Assembly: GCA_900551005.1 (NCBI GenBank) | Contig: URUL01000009.1 | Location: 1-38,492, forward strand | Direction: 5' to 3' | Source of the DNA: an uncultured Ruminococcus sp. | GTDB lineage: Bacteria > Bacillota > Clostridia > Oscillospirales > CAG-272 | DNA length: 38,492 nucleotides | In this document: positions 15,878-24,262 of the stretch, piece by piece | Position numbering within the stretch: the stretch's first letter is position 1 | Layout: each line of letters begins with the position of its first letter | Notes under the pieces: model-generated | Told to the model about the DNA's origin: nothing | The model's input: only the letters and a program-made list of their open reading frames with translations | Database searches by the model: none | Program-made: the position numbers and the translations under genes

Positions 15878-16519
15878 TTATGCGTATCCGATATAGATTT
15901 CATACTGTGTATCGGATAATTTTTCTGCCCATATCCACACCGATGTACATCCCTCAACATTCTTGTATCTGTTCAATCTGCTTTCAATATCGATACTGAT
16001 ATTTTTGTTGTTTGTATTAGCGGATATAGGGTTATCCCAACATTTTGTAGCTGTTTCATCAAGAGTTAAACCTATACTTTGAGCGTGATTTTGTGCATAA
16101 GAAATCCAATAGGATATATCGAATCCTTCAATTTGTTCAAATGCTGTTGTGGCTTCCGAAACAGTATTTGTTGTGATTTCAGGCTCAGATTTTTCGCTGT
16201 TGGGTATTTCTTTTTGTGTATAAGTATCTTGCTTTGGCTCGTTATTTGCTGTTGTGGTTTGAGAAAAAATCGGCTCTTTTGACACCTTTTCTGTACCGGT
16301 TTCAGCGTCAGGCGGCTGTGTTATTTCTTCCGCAAATGTGCTTTTCTCAATTGTTTTGGTTTCTGTTTTCTCAGTTAATTCTTCCTCTTGCGTTGTATCA
16401 ATTATAGCGTTAGTCGATGAACTTTCAACTGCTTTTTTGTCCGGCTCACTATGGGCAGTGCAACCTGCCGAAACAAAAATGAGAGTCAATATCATTGTGA
16501 ATACTACGATTTTTCTCAT
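15878..16519 (-). CDS. Cell-surface lipoprotein of unknown function
   Basis: A 213-residue protein with a type II signal peptide: basic start (MRKIVVF), hydrophobic core, and lipobox VSAGC with the lipidated cysteine at residue 20. A long Thr/Glu/Ser-rich, low-complexity spacer follows (about residues 25-130), as in proteins that reach across the cell wall. The C-terminal ~85 residues look like a small folded domain (WISYAQNHAQSIGLTLDE ... CTSVWIWAEKL). I do not recognise that domain. The ATG overlaps the tnpV stop by 4 nt and has GAGGTG 8 nt upstream, so the pair is translationally coupled. A terminator follows. Confidence 0.75.
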   Translation of the reverse strand: MRKIVVFTMILTLIFVSAGCTAHSEPDKKAVESSSTNAIIDTTQEEELTEKTETKTIEKSTFAEEITQPPDAETGTEKVSKEPIFSQTTTANNEPKQDTYTQKEIPNSEKSEPEITTNTVSEATTAFEQIEGFDISYWISYAQNHAQSIGLTLDETATKCWDNPISANTNNKNISIDIESRLNRYKNVEGCTSVWIWAEKLSDTQYEIYIGYA

Positions 16520-16887
16520 ACAAAAATCACCTCGCTATTCACAACTTCCATTGCTCTGTTGCGGATGTTATTCATCTTCCGCACCCATAGCATCGGGTTA
16601 TCTGCTTTCAGTTTTTCCGTAACATTTTCTTTTTCGGCAAGCGATTTAACAAGCTGTGAAAACATTACTTGCGCTTGTTCTTCAATGTCCGCAAGGTAAG
16701 GGTACAGCCTTTCCGATGTGAGCAGATTGTAATATCTTATGCGATGATGTTGTTTAAGATACTGTCTGTGACGGGTTGCCCACACGCCGATATACAATTC
16801 ATTCTGCTTTTTTGTTGCGATGCACGGCAGTTGATAATCACCTTGTATTTCATAATTACAGCCGTTTTGTTCAAATAATGTGTTCAT
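16516..16887 (-). CDS. tnpV: TnpV-like transposon-encoded protein
   Basis: A 123-residue protein of the TnpV family, found in clostridial mobilisable transposons such as the Tn4451 group and related elements. The family pattern is seen in RHRQYLKQHHRIRYYNLLTS, LYPYLADIEEQAQVMFSQLV and the C-terminal NPMLWVRKMNNIRNRAMEVV. The molecular role of TnpV is not established. A full AAGGAGG ribosome site precedes the ATG. It is coupled to the downstream lipoprotein gene by an ATGA overlap and has a 22-bp perfect palindrome at its promoter. It looks intact and supports the view that the island carries parts of a transposon with a serine recombinase. Confidence 0.82.
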   Translation of the reverse strand: MNTLFEQNGCNYEIQGDYQLPCIATKKQNELYIGVWATRHRQYLKQHHRIRYYNLLTSERLYPYLADIEEQAQVMFSQLVKSLAEKENVTEKLKADNPMLWVRKMNNIRNRAMEVVNSEVIFV

Positions 16888-16909
16888 AATGAAACCTCCT
16901 TAATTTTGT

Positions 16910-16931
16910 TGATTTCATTATAATGAAATCA
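16910..16931 (-). promoter_or_regulatory. Perfect palindrome with a -10 box ahead of tnpV
   Basis: A 22-bp perfect palindrome with 11-bp arms, TGATTTCATTA and its complement, contains TATAAT at its centre. It lies 23 nt upstream of the tnpV ATG. No good -35 box is visible, so the promoter may need an activator, or the palindrome may be a repressor site. Confidence 0.55.
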
Positions 16932-16951
16932 CAATCTAAACACGAATGTGC

Positions 16952-16988
16952 AAAAAAATCCGCCTACCGAGTTATTCGATAGACGGAT
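16952..16988 (-). terminator. Element-supplied terminator now serving ppdK
   Basis: A 13-bp stem (16958-16970 with 16976-16988) has two mismatches that are C/A on the plus strand but become G-U pairs in minus-strand RNA. The A run at 16952-16958 gives a U tract on that strand. This shows that it acts on transcripts coming from ppdK. Confidence 0.8.
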
Positions 16989-16993
16989 ATTTT

Positions 16994-17098
16994 TTAGAAA
17001 ATCACTTCAACTGTTATATCTTCCCATTGTGATTGGCGAAGATATTGACCGTTGGCGTTACGAAAAGCTTTCGCCTGTTCGTAGTTTATTGTGAAGCA
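16994..17098 (-). pseudogene. 3' tail of an interrupted gene, probably the element's recombinase
   Basis: Directly after the ppdK stop the minus strand has an open, protein-like frame without a start codon of its own: FTINYEQAKAFRNANGQYLR, then QSQWEDITVEVIF and a stop, just before a terminator. The same frame continues upstream through the last codons of ppdK (in another frame) and through the 15-bp repeat. If the island ends are joined, it becomes the continuation of serine recombinase remnant 1. I do not recognise the tail by itself; the assignment rests on frame continuity. Confidence 0.5.
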
Positions 17099-17108
17099 GA
17101 AGTAAAAA

Positions 17109-19745
17109 TTACTTCTCATCCCCGCTTCTAATAGCTGCCTGTGCTGCTGCAAGTCTTGCTATCGGCACACGGAAAGGTGAGCATGATACATAGTCAAGAC
17201 CGATCTTATGGCAGAATTCAACAGACGAAGGATCGCCGCCGTGCTCACCGCAGATACCGCAGGAGAGATTGGGACGGGCGCTGCGACCGAGGTCTACAGC
17301 CATCTTCATGAGCTTACCTACGCCGACCTGATCGAGCTTAGCGAAGGGATCGTTCTCATAGATTTTTGAATCATAGTATGCACCGAGGAACTTACCTGCG
17401 TCATCACGGCTGAAGCCGAATGTCATCTGAGTAAGGTCATTTGTACCGAAGCAGAAGAATTCAGCTTCTTTAGCTATCTCGTCTGCTGTGAGAGCGGCAC
17501 GAGGAATCTCGATCATGGTACCTACCTCGTACTTGAGATCACTTCCGGCTGCTTTGATCTCTTCATCGGCAACGCTTACAACAAAGCTCTTTACATACTT
17601 AAGCTCTTTTACATCGCCTATGAGAGGAATCATGATCTCGGGAACAACGTTCCAGTCGGGATGCTTCTTCTTTGTAGCGATAGCTGCACGGATAACGGCT
17701 CTTGTCTGCATGGAGGCGATTTCAGGATACGTTACTGCGAGACGACAGCCACGGTGACCCATCATCGGGTTGAACTCATGGAGAGATGCGATGATCTCTT
17801 TGATCCTTTCAACACTCTTGCCCTGATCCTTTGCAAGACGAGCGATATCTTCTTCAGATGTAGGAACGAACTCATGGAGCGGGGGATCGAGGAAGCGGAT
17901 AACGACAGGGTAGCCTTCGAGAGCTTCATAGAGCTTCTCAAAGTCGCTCTGCTGCATGGGCAGAATCTTTGCGAGAGCTGTTTCTCTCTCTTCAACTGTA
18001 TCGGAGCAGATCATCTCGCGGAAAGCGGCGATTCTGTCCGGCTCGAAGAACATGTGCTCTGTACGGCAGAGACCGATGCCTTCTGCGCCGAGCTCACGTG
18101 CTTTCTTAGCGTCTGCGGGAGTATCGGCATTTGTACGAACCTTGAGCTTTCTGTACTTGTCAGCCCATGTCATAATTCTGCCGAATTCACCTGCGATGGT
18201 AGCGTCAACGGTAGGAATAGCTTCACCGTAGATATTGCCTGTGGAACCGTCGATAGAGATAACGTCGCCCTCGTGGAAGGTCTTGCCTGCGAGAGTGAAC
18301 TTCTTGTTTTCTTCATCCATAGCGATGTCACCGCAACCGGAAACACAGCACTTACCCATACCGCGGGCAACAACGGCTGCATGGCTTGTCATACCGCCGC
18401 GAACCGTGAGGATACCCTGAGCGGCTTTCATACCCGTGATATCTTCGGGAGATGTTTCGAGACGAACGAGGACAACCTTCTTGCCCTTTGCCTTCCATGC
18501 TTCGGCATCCTCGGCAGTAAATACTATCTGACCGCAAGCTGCACCGGGAGATGCACCGAGACCGCGGCCGAGAGGCTTTGTAGCCTTGAGAGCCTTTGCA
18601 TCAAACTGCGGATGGAGAAGTGTATCGAGGTTACGGGGATCGATCATGAGAACGGCTTCCTGCTCGGTTCTCATTCCCTCATCAACGAGGTCGCATGCAA
18701 TCTTGAGAGCGGCCTGAGCTGTTCTCTTACCGTTACGTGTCTGGAGCATATAGAGCTTGCCGTGCTCAACGGTAAATTCCATATCCTGCATATCTCTGTA
18801 GTGGTCCTCCAGAGTCTTGCAAACCTGCTGGAACTGAGCAAATGCCTCGGGGAACTTCTGCTCCATCTCGGCAATCTTCATAGGTGTACGAACACCGGCA
18901 ACAACGTCTTCGCCCTGTGCGTTTGTAAGGAACTCACCGAAGAGGCCCTTGGCACCTGTAGCAGGGTCACGTGTGAATGCAACGCCTGTACCGCAATCGT
19001 CGCCCATATTACCGAATGCCATGGACTGTACGTTTACGGCTGTACCCCAAGAGTAGGGAATATCGTTATCACGACGGTATACGTTTGCACGGGGGTTGTC
19101 CCATGAACGGAAAACGGCCTTGATAGCGCCGAAAAGCTGTTCCTTGGGATCAGAGGGGAAGTCTGTGCCGATCTTGGATTTGTATTCTTCCTTAAACTGG
19201 CGTGCGAGCTCCTTCAGGTCATCTGCGTCGAGCTCGATGTCCTGCTTAACGCCCTTTGCCTCTTTCATCTTATCGATGAGCTGCTCGAAATACTTCTTTC
19301 CGACTTCCATAACAACATCGGAATACATCTGAATAAATCTTCTGTAGCAGTCCCAAGCCCATCTCGGATTGCCGGACTTCTTGGATATAACTTCAACAAC
19401 TTCTTCGTTGAGACCGAGGTTAAGAATGGTATCCATCATACCGGGCATGGATGCGCGTGCACCGCTGCGGACGGAAACGAGAAGAGGATTCTCATGATCT
19501 CCGAATTTCTTGCCGGTGATAGCTTCCATCTTCTCGATGTACTCCATGATCTCCGCCTGAATTTCGGGATTGATCTGCTTGCCATCCTCATAATACTTTG
19601 TGCAAGCTTCTGTGGTAATAGTGAAGCCCTGGGGAACGGGAAGACCGATATTTGTCATTTCCGCAAGGTTTGCACCCTTACCGCCGAGAAGCTCACGCAT
19701 GCCTGCGTTACCTTCTGTAAAAAGGTAGACATACTTCTTTGCCAT
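17109..19745 (-). CDS. ppdK: Pyruvate, phosphate dikinase
   Basis: The enzyme converts pyruvate, ATP and phosphate to phosphoenolpyruvate, AMP and pyrophosphate, reversibly; anaerobes often run it towards pyruvate in a pyrophosphate-based glycolysis. The 878-residue length is normal. The N-terminal ATP-grasp domain begins MAKKYVYLFTEGNAGMRELL, the swivelling domain has GGMTSHAAVVARGMG with the phosphorylated histidine near residue 455, and the C-terminal PEP/pyruvate barrel has SCGICGEHGGDPSSVEF with the catalytic cysteine near residue 835. A GGAGG ribosome site precedes the ATG. The last six codons (R-S-G-D-E-K) appear to have been supplied by the integrated island, which also moved the gene away from its original terminator. 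The change is at the extreme C-terminus and should be harmless. Confidence 0.97.
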   Translation of the reverse strand: MAKKYVYLFTEGNAGMRELLGGKGANLAEMTNIGLPVPQGFTITTEACTKYYEDGKQINPEIQAEIMEYIEKMEAITGKKFGDHENPLLVSVRSGARASMPGMMDTILNLGLNEEVVEVISKKSGNPRWAWDCYRRFIQMYSDVVMEVGKKYFEQLIDKMKEAKGVKQDIELDADDLKELARQFKEEYKSKIGTDFPSDPKEQLFGAIKAVFRSWDNPRANVYRRDNDIPYSWGTAVNVQSMAFGNMGDDCGTGVAFTRDPATGAKGLFGEFLTNAQGEDVVAGVRTPMKIAEMEQKFPEAFAQFQQVCKTLEDHYRDMQDMEFTVEHGKLYMLQTRNGKRTAQAALKIACDLVDEGMRTEQEAVLMIDPRNLDTLLHPQFDAKALKATKPLGRGLGASPGAACGQIVFTAEDAEAWKAKGKKVVLVRLETSPEDITGMKAAQGILTVRGGMTSHAAVVARGMGKCCVSGCGDIAMDEENKKFTLAGKTFHEGDVISIDGSTGNIYGEAIPTVDATIAGEFGRIMTWADKYRKLKVRTNADTPADAKKARELGAEGIGLCRTEHMFFEPDRIAAFREMICSDTVEERETALAKILPMQQSDFEKLYEALEGYPVVIRFLDPPLHEFVPTSEEDIARLAKDQGKSVERIKEIIASLHEFNPMMGHRGCRLAVTYPEIASMQTRAVIRAAIATKKKHPDWNVVPEIMIPLIGDVKELKYVKSFVVSVADEEIKAAGSDLKYEVGTMIEIPRAALTADEIAKEAEFFCFGTNDLTQMTFGFSRDDAGKFLGAYYDSKIYENDPFAKLDQVGVGKLMKMAVDLGRSARPNLSCGICGEHGGDPSSVEFCHKIGLDYVSCSPFRVPIARLAAAQAAIRSGDEK
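17130..17144. repeat. Island attachment site, right copy of the 15-bp direct repeat
   Basis: Identical in sequence and orientation to 7018-7032. In the ppdK frame (minus strand) it encodes A-Q-A-A-I, so crossover here keeps the ppdK frame open and only swaps its last few codons. Confidence 0.75.
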
Positions 19746-20018
19746 TTGTTTTTTTCCTCCATAGTTTTTATTGAGATTTTTACAAATCTATACATTTTGG
19801 TATTATATCATAGATTTTTCCAAATATCTATAGCTTTTATGAAAAAAATTGAGAAAAAAAGAGAAAAATTTGAAAAAACAGGAAATTTCTATTGCAAAAA
19901 ATCCGATTAAGGGGTAAAATAAATCAGAAAACACCGCGTGGCGGTGCAGATACGGTACATCTACGGAAGGGAAATGCTCCTTTCCGCATTTCGTGCTGTT
20001 TTCGGAAAGGATATAAGC

Positions 20019-20636
20019 ATGTCGATTTTCGATTTATTCAAAAAGACAGAGAACGAGGGAAAGAGCGCGCCTGTTTCGTATATCGTGGCAGGGCTCGGCA
20101 ATCCCGGGACAAAATATGAAAAGACCCGCCATAACGCAGGCTTTCTTGCCATAGACCATATAGCGGAAAAGCTGGGCGTAAAAATAAATTCATTAAAATT
20201 TCAGTCGCTTATCTGCCGCACGGCAATAGACGGCACGGGGGTGCTGCTCATGAAGCCGCAGACCTTTATGAATGCTTCGGGGATTGCCATCGACGAGGCG
20301 GCTTCCTTCTATAAAATACCGCCCGAGCATATAATCATTCTGTGCGATGATATAGCACAGCAGACCGGGCATATCCGCATCAGAAAGAGCGGAAGCGCGG
20401 GTGGACACAACGGACTGAAAAGCGTCATCGGTTTCTGTGGGAGCGAATTTCCGCGCATCCGCATGGGCGTGGGAGAAAAGCCGAATCCGGAATACGACCT
20501 TGCAGACTGGGTGACGGGAAAGCTCCCCGAGGCGGATATGAAGGCATTGCAGGGAAGATTCGACGATGTATACGATGCGCTTCGTCTGATACTTCGCGGA
20601 GATTATGACCGCGCAATGAATCTATATAACAGATGA
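20019..20636 (+). CDS. pth: Peptidyl-tRNA hydrolase
   Basis: The enzyme cleaves the ester bond of peptidyl-tRNAs released from stalled ribosomes, recycling tRNA. The 205-residue product starts MSIFDLFKKTENEGKSAPVS, slightly longer than the usual ~190 residues because of an N-terminal extension. Family residues are clear: GLGNPGTKYEKTRHNAGF with the substrate-binding asparagine at 28 and the catalytic histidine at 38, then MKPQTFMNASG and DDIAQQTGHIRIRKSGSAGG. The ATG at 20019 is chosen because GGAAAGG lies 8 nt upstream; earlier in-frame starts would add sequence foreign to the family. It is followed 16 nt later by mfd, a common pairing in Firmicutes. Confidence 0.95.
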   Translation: MSIFDLFKKTENEGKSAPVSYIVAGLGNPGTKYEKTRHNAGFLAIDHIAEKLGVKINSLKFQSLICRTAIDGTGVLLMKPQTFMNASGIAIDEAASFYKIPPEHIIILCDDIAQQTGHIRIRKSGSAGGHNGLKSVIGFCGSEFPRIRMGVGEKPNPEYDLADWVTGKLPEADMKALQGRFDDVYDALRLILRGDYDRAMNLYNR

Positions 20637-20652
20637 AAACGGTAAATATAAA

Positions 20653-23600
20653 ATGAATATAATTTCAAATCGTATATCTGCGCAGCGCGAATTTGCGCAG
20701 ATACTGAAAACAAGGCGTGAAAACAAGGGAAAAGCGAAAAAGCTCCCGTCCATGATAACGGGGCTTTGCGAGGGCGCGCTGGACGCATTTCTCGCCGCTT
20801 TCGTCCTCGAAGAATGTAAAAATGAGCCTTCGCTCGTGCTCGTACAGGATGAGAAGAGCGCGCGTCATATCGCTGCGGCGCTCGGCTTTTACGGAATACG
20901 CACCTTAGTCTATCCCGCGAGAGATCCCGTGCTGTATAATATGGTAGCTTCGCATGAGGCGGAGTATGACAGAGTGTCGGCACTATCCGAAATATCGGAG
21001 GGAAGCGGCGCCGTGGTAATCGCTACGCCCGATGCGGCGATGCAGTTCACCATGCCGAGAGATAAGCTCTGCGAGGGCGCCTTCACGCTTTCCGTCGGCG
21101 ACAGCGTGGATATGGCAGAGCTTTCGAAAAGGCTTGTCGCTTTCGGCTATGCTCCGTGCGAGCTTGTGGACGGAAAGGGCAGATTCGCCATACGCGGCGG
21201 TATTGCCGATATTTTTTCTCCTCAGTCTGACATGCCTGTCAGGATAGAGCTTTTCGGCGACGAGATCGACAGGATAGGATATTTCGATATCATAACGCAG
21301 AGATGGGTGGAAAACCTGCGCGTGGCAAAGATCATTCCCGCGCGGGAGATAATCGCGGATGCAGGGGCACGGACACGTATAGAGAAAGCGCTGGAGCGCC
21401 TCATGAAAAAGGCGGCAAGCGAGCAGGTCCGCTCTTCGCTTGCAGGTGAGCTGACGGCGGTGCAGTCGGGTGCGGAGATACTGACGGCAGAAAAATATCT
21501 TCCTTTAATATATGAAAAAAAGGAATGTTTGCTCGATTATTTTGATTCCGACAGCGCCGTTTTTATTATAGAATCCTCGGGCGTTTCGGACAGACTGCGC
21601 GGCTCTCTTCGCCATGGCGAGGAAACGGCAAAGCAACTTTTGGAAGAGGGCGTGATGCCCGCGGGTTGCGGCATTTTCATGAAGGACGAGACCGATCTGC
21701 TTGCCTTTGCCGAGAAAACCGGCGCGCTGATAGCCAACGCCTTCCTTTCGCAATACGCCGGCAGGCTGTGGGAGATATATTCCGTCCATACGAGAACGAC
21801 TGCCTTCATGACGGCAAATGCCGAGGCACTCTGCGAGGATATAGAATCCTATACGCGCGCCAAATATGAGATCATCGTAGCCGCATCAAGTGAAACCGAG
21901 GCGACAAATACACGCGATATCCTCGTGCAAAGCGGGATCAGCTGCGTTCTTGTTCCGAGGGTCGATGATATAACCGAGATCGCGCGTGGTGTCCCCGTGA
22001 TAACATCGTTTCCGGGATCGGGCTTTGAAATAGTCAATGCGAAATTCATGCTTCTTTCCCTCGGCGAAGGCAGGGCGGAGCAGACACGCTCGAGGGGCGT
22101 GCGGCGTTCCAAGGCGAAGAAAACGGCAAAGGAAAAGATCCTTTCTTATGCCGATCTTACTGTGGGCGATTATGTTGTGCACGATACGCACGGCATCGGC
22201 AAATACATGGGACTGGAGACGATACGCGATTACACGGGTGTATGCCATGACCATATAAAGATACAGTATTCCGGCACGGATGTGCTTTATGTTCGCTGTG
22301 AGCAGATAGAGACTGTCTCCAAATATATAGGAGCGGGTGCTGACGAGGGCGCGATAAAGCTCTCAAAGCTCGGCGGCACGGAATGGGGAAAAACGAAAGC
22401 CCGCGTGAAAAGCGAGGTACGTCAGATGGCAAAGGAGCTCATCGCGCTCTACGCCGAACGTATGCGGCGCCCGGGATTTGCTTATGAGCCGGATGACGAT
22501 ATGCAGAGAGAATTTGAATCTCTCTTTGAATATGAGGAGACGGATGCACATCTTGCCGCCGCGGAGGATATAAAACGCGATATGGAGAAGCCCGTGCCGA
22601 TGGACAGACTGCTCTGCGGAGATGTCGGCTTCGGCAAGACGGAGGTAGCGCTCCGTGCGGCATTCAAGGCGGTGGATAACGGCAAGCAGGTCGCCATTCT
22701 CGTTCCCACGACGATCCTTGCCATGCAGCATTATCAGACGATTGCATCGCGCATGCGCGGCATTCCGATAAAGGTATCGCTTCTTTCCCGCTTCAAATCG
22801 CACACCGAGCAAGAGGCAGCGGTACGTGCGCTTCGCCGAGGCGATATCGATATCATCGTCGGAACGCACAGGATACTTTCGGCGGATATACAGTTTCATG
22901 ATCTCGGCCTTGTTATAATAGATGAAGAGCAGCGCTTCGGAGTTGCCCACAAGGAAAAGCTGAAGCAGCTCGCCAAAAATGTCGATGTTCTCACCCTGAC
23001 AGCGACGCCGATACCGAGAACACTGAATATGGCTATGAATTCGATACGCGATATGTCGGTGCTCGACGAAGCACCCGGGGACAGGATGCCCGTACAGACA
23101 TATGTGCTGGAATATGACGACCTCGTGATAAATGAGGCGATAAGACGCGAGCTGCATCGAGGCGGCCAGGTTTTCTATCTGCATAACAGGATAGACAGCA
23201 TAGCGGGTACGGCGGCAAGGCTGAAAAAGGAATTTCCCGATGCGAATATCGATATAGCACACGGCAGAATGGAAAAAGAGGAGCTTGCGGATATCTGGCA
23301 GAGCCTTGTGGAGGGAAATACCGATATTCTTGTATGCACCACGATCATAGAAACAGGCGTTGATGTTCCGAATGCCAATACGCTGATCATAGAAAACGCA
23401 GATACGATGGGACTGTCACAGCTCCACCAGATACGCGGCAGAGTCGGCAGAAGTGCGCGCCGCGCCTATGCCTATTTCACCTACAGGCAGGGAAAAGCGC
23501 TGAGCGATATATCGGCAAAAAGACTTGCCGCAATACGCGATTTCACGGAGTTCGGCTCGGGCTTCAAAATAGCTCTGCGCGACCTTGAAATACGCGGTGC

Positions 23601-24165
23601 GGGCGATATACTCGGCGCACGTCAGCACGGGCATATGGAGAGCGTCGGCTATGATATGTATCTGAAGATACTGAACGAAGCTGTTCTCGAGGAGCAGGGA
23701 AACATACCTCGGAAAAAGACCGAATGTACCATTTCCGTCGGCAGAGACTCATATATTCCCGAAAGCTATATTTCTTCCGCTTCTCAACGCATAGACATGT
23801 ACAAGAAGATAGCGGCAATCGAAAATGAGGCGGATGCCGACGATATAGCGGATGAGATGCTGGACCGTTACGGCGATATGCCGCAGTCTGTGGAAACCTT
23901 GCTTTCGGCTTCGCTCGTCCGCGCCCTCGGAAGCGAATGCGGCATCACGCAGATAGACAAACGCGAGAATACCGTGGTCTTTTATCCCGAAGAGCCCGAC
24001 TTTCTCGTCCTTTCGCAGCTATCCGCGGCTTTCCCTGCCCGAATCACCATTATGCCCTCGGAGAGAACGTATTTTACATTCAAAATCAGGCGCGGTGAGA
24101 CGGTTTTTGAGATAATTTCCAATTTGTTAAAGAAATATATACAAATAAAATCAAAAAAAGAGTAG
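20653..24165 (+). CDS. mfd: Transcription-repair coupling factor Mfd
   Basis: An ATP-driven DNA translocase of 1170 residues that pushes stalled RNA polymerase off DNA and recruits UvrA. The UvrB-like N-terminal domain covers roughly the first 350 residues. The RNA-polymerase-interacting domain starts near residue 500 (YVVHDTHGIGKYMG). The RecA-like motor has Walker A GDVGFGKTEVALR near 656, DEEQRFGV near 757, TLTATPIPRTL after it, and QIRGRVGRSARRAY near 930. The TRCF domain forms the C-terminus (ASQRIDMYKKIAAI). The ribosome site before the ATG is weak, so translation may depend partly on pth just upstream. Length and motifs are complete. Confidence 0.97.
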   Translation: MNIISNRISAQREFAQILKTRRENKGKAKKLPSMITGLCEGALDAFLAAFVLEECKNEPSLVLVQDEKSARHIAAALGFYGIRTLVYPARDPVLYNMVASHEAEYDRVSALSEISEGSGAVVIATPDAAMQFTMPRDKLCEGAFTLSVGDSVDMAELSKRLVAFGYAPCELVDGKGRFAIRGGIADIFSPQSDMPVRIELFGDEIDRIGYFDIITQRWVENLRVAKIIPAREIIADAGARTRIEKALERLMKKAASEQVRSSLAGELTAVQSGAEILTAEKYLPLIYEKKECLLDYFDSDSAVFIIESSGVSDRLRGSLRHGEETAKQLLEEGVMPAGCGIFMKDETDLLAFAEKTGALIANAFLSQYAGRLWEIYSVHTRTTAFMTANAEALCEDIESYTRAKYEIIVAASSETEATNTRDILVQSGISCVLVPRVDDITEIARGVPVITSFPGSGFEIVNAKFMLLSLGEGRAEQTRSRGVRRSKAKKTAKEKILSYADLTVGDYVVHDTHGIGKYMGLETIRDYTGVCHDHIKIQYSGTDVLYVRCEQIETVSKYIGAGADEGAIKLSKLGGTEWGKTKARVKSEVRQMAKELIALYAERMRRPGFAYEPDDDMQREFESLFEYEETDAHLAAAEDIKRDMEKPVPMDRLLCGDVGFGKTEVALRAAFKAVDNGKQVAILVPTTILAMQHYQTIASRMRGIPIKVSLLSRFKSHTEQEAAVRALRRGDIDIIVGTHRILSADIQFHDLGLVIIDEEQRFGVAHKEKLKQLAKNVDVLTLTATPIPRTLNMAMNSIRDMSVLDEAPGDRMPVQTYVLEYDDLVINEAIRRELHRGGQVFYLHNRIDSIAGTAARLKKEFPDANIDIAHGRMEKEELADIWQSLVEGNTDILVCTTIIETGVDVPNANTLIIENADTMGLSQLHQIRGRVGRSARRAYAYFTYRQGKALSDISAKRLAAIRDFTEFGSGFKIALRDLEIRGAGDILGARQHGHMESVGYDMYLKILNEAVLEEQGNIPRKKTECTISVGRDSYIPESYISSASQRIDMYKKIAAIENEADADDIADEMLDRYGDMPQSVETLLSASLVRALGSECGITQIDKRENTVVFYPEEPDFLVLSQLSAAFPARITIMPSERTYFTFKIRRGETVFEIISNLLKKYIQIKSKKE

Positions 24166-24262
24166 ATTTTTTCGAAAATTTATGTATAATATTATTATAC
24201 TCATTTTTCTTGCGCCTTTTTCGGCGCAAAAGCACTAAAAACCAAAGGAGTTTCAAATTACA

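Noticed and set aside
17661..19106. Long plus-strand open frame (481 codons) opposite ppdK
   Set aside because: It is fully antisense to ppdK, rich in cysteine and leucine as expected from the codon bias of the real gene, and has no ribosome site or family motif.
22363..23262. Long minus-strand open frame (299 codons) opposite mfd
   Set aside because: Antisense to the conserved Mfd motor; composition is dominated by arginine and histidine, typical of a shadow frame.
24210..24229. Perfect 7-bp hairpin between mfd and the foldase gene
   Set aside because: It lacks a U tract on the plus strand, so I did not call it a terminator; a leader structure is possible but unsupported.
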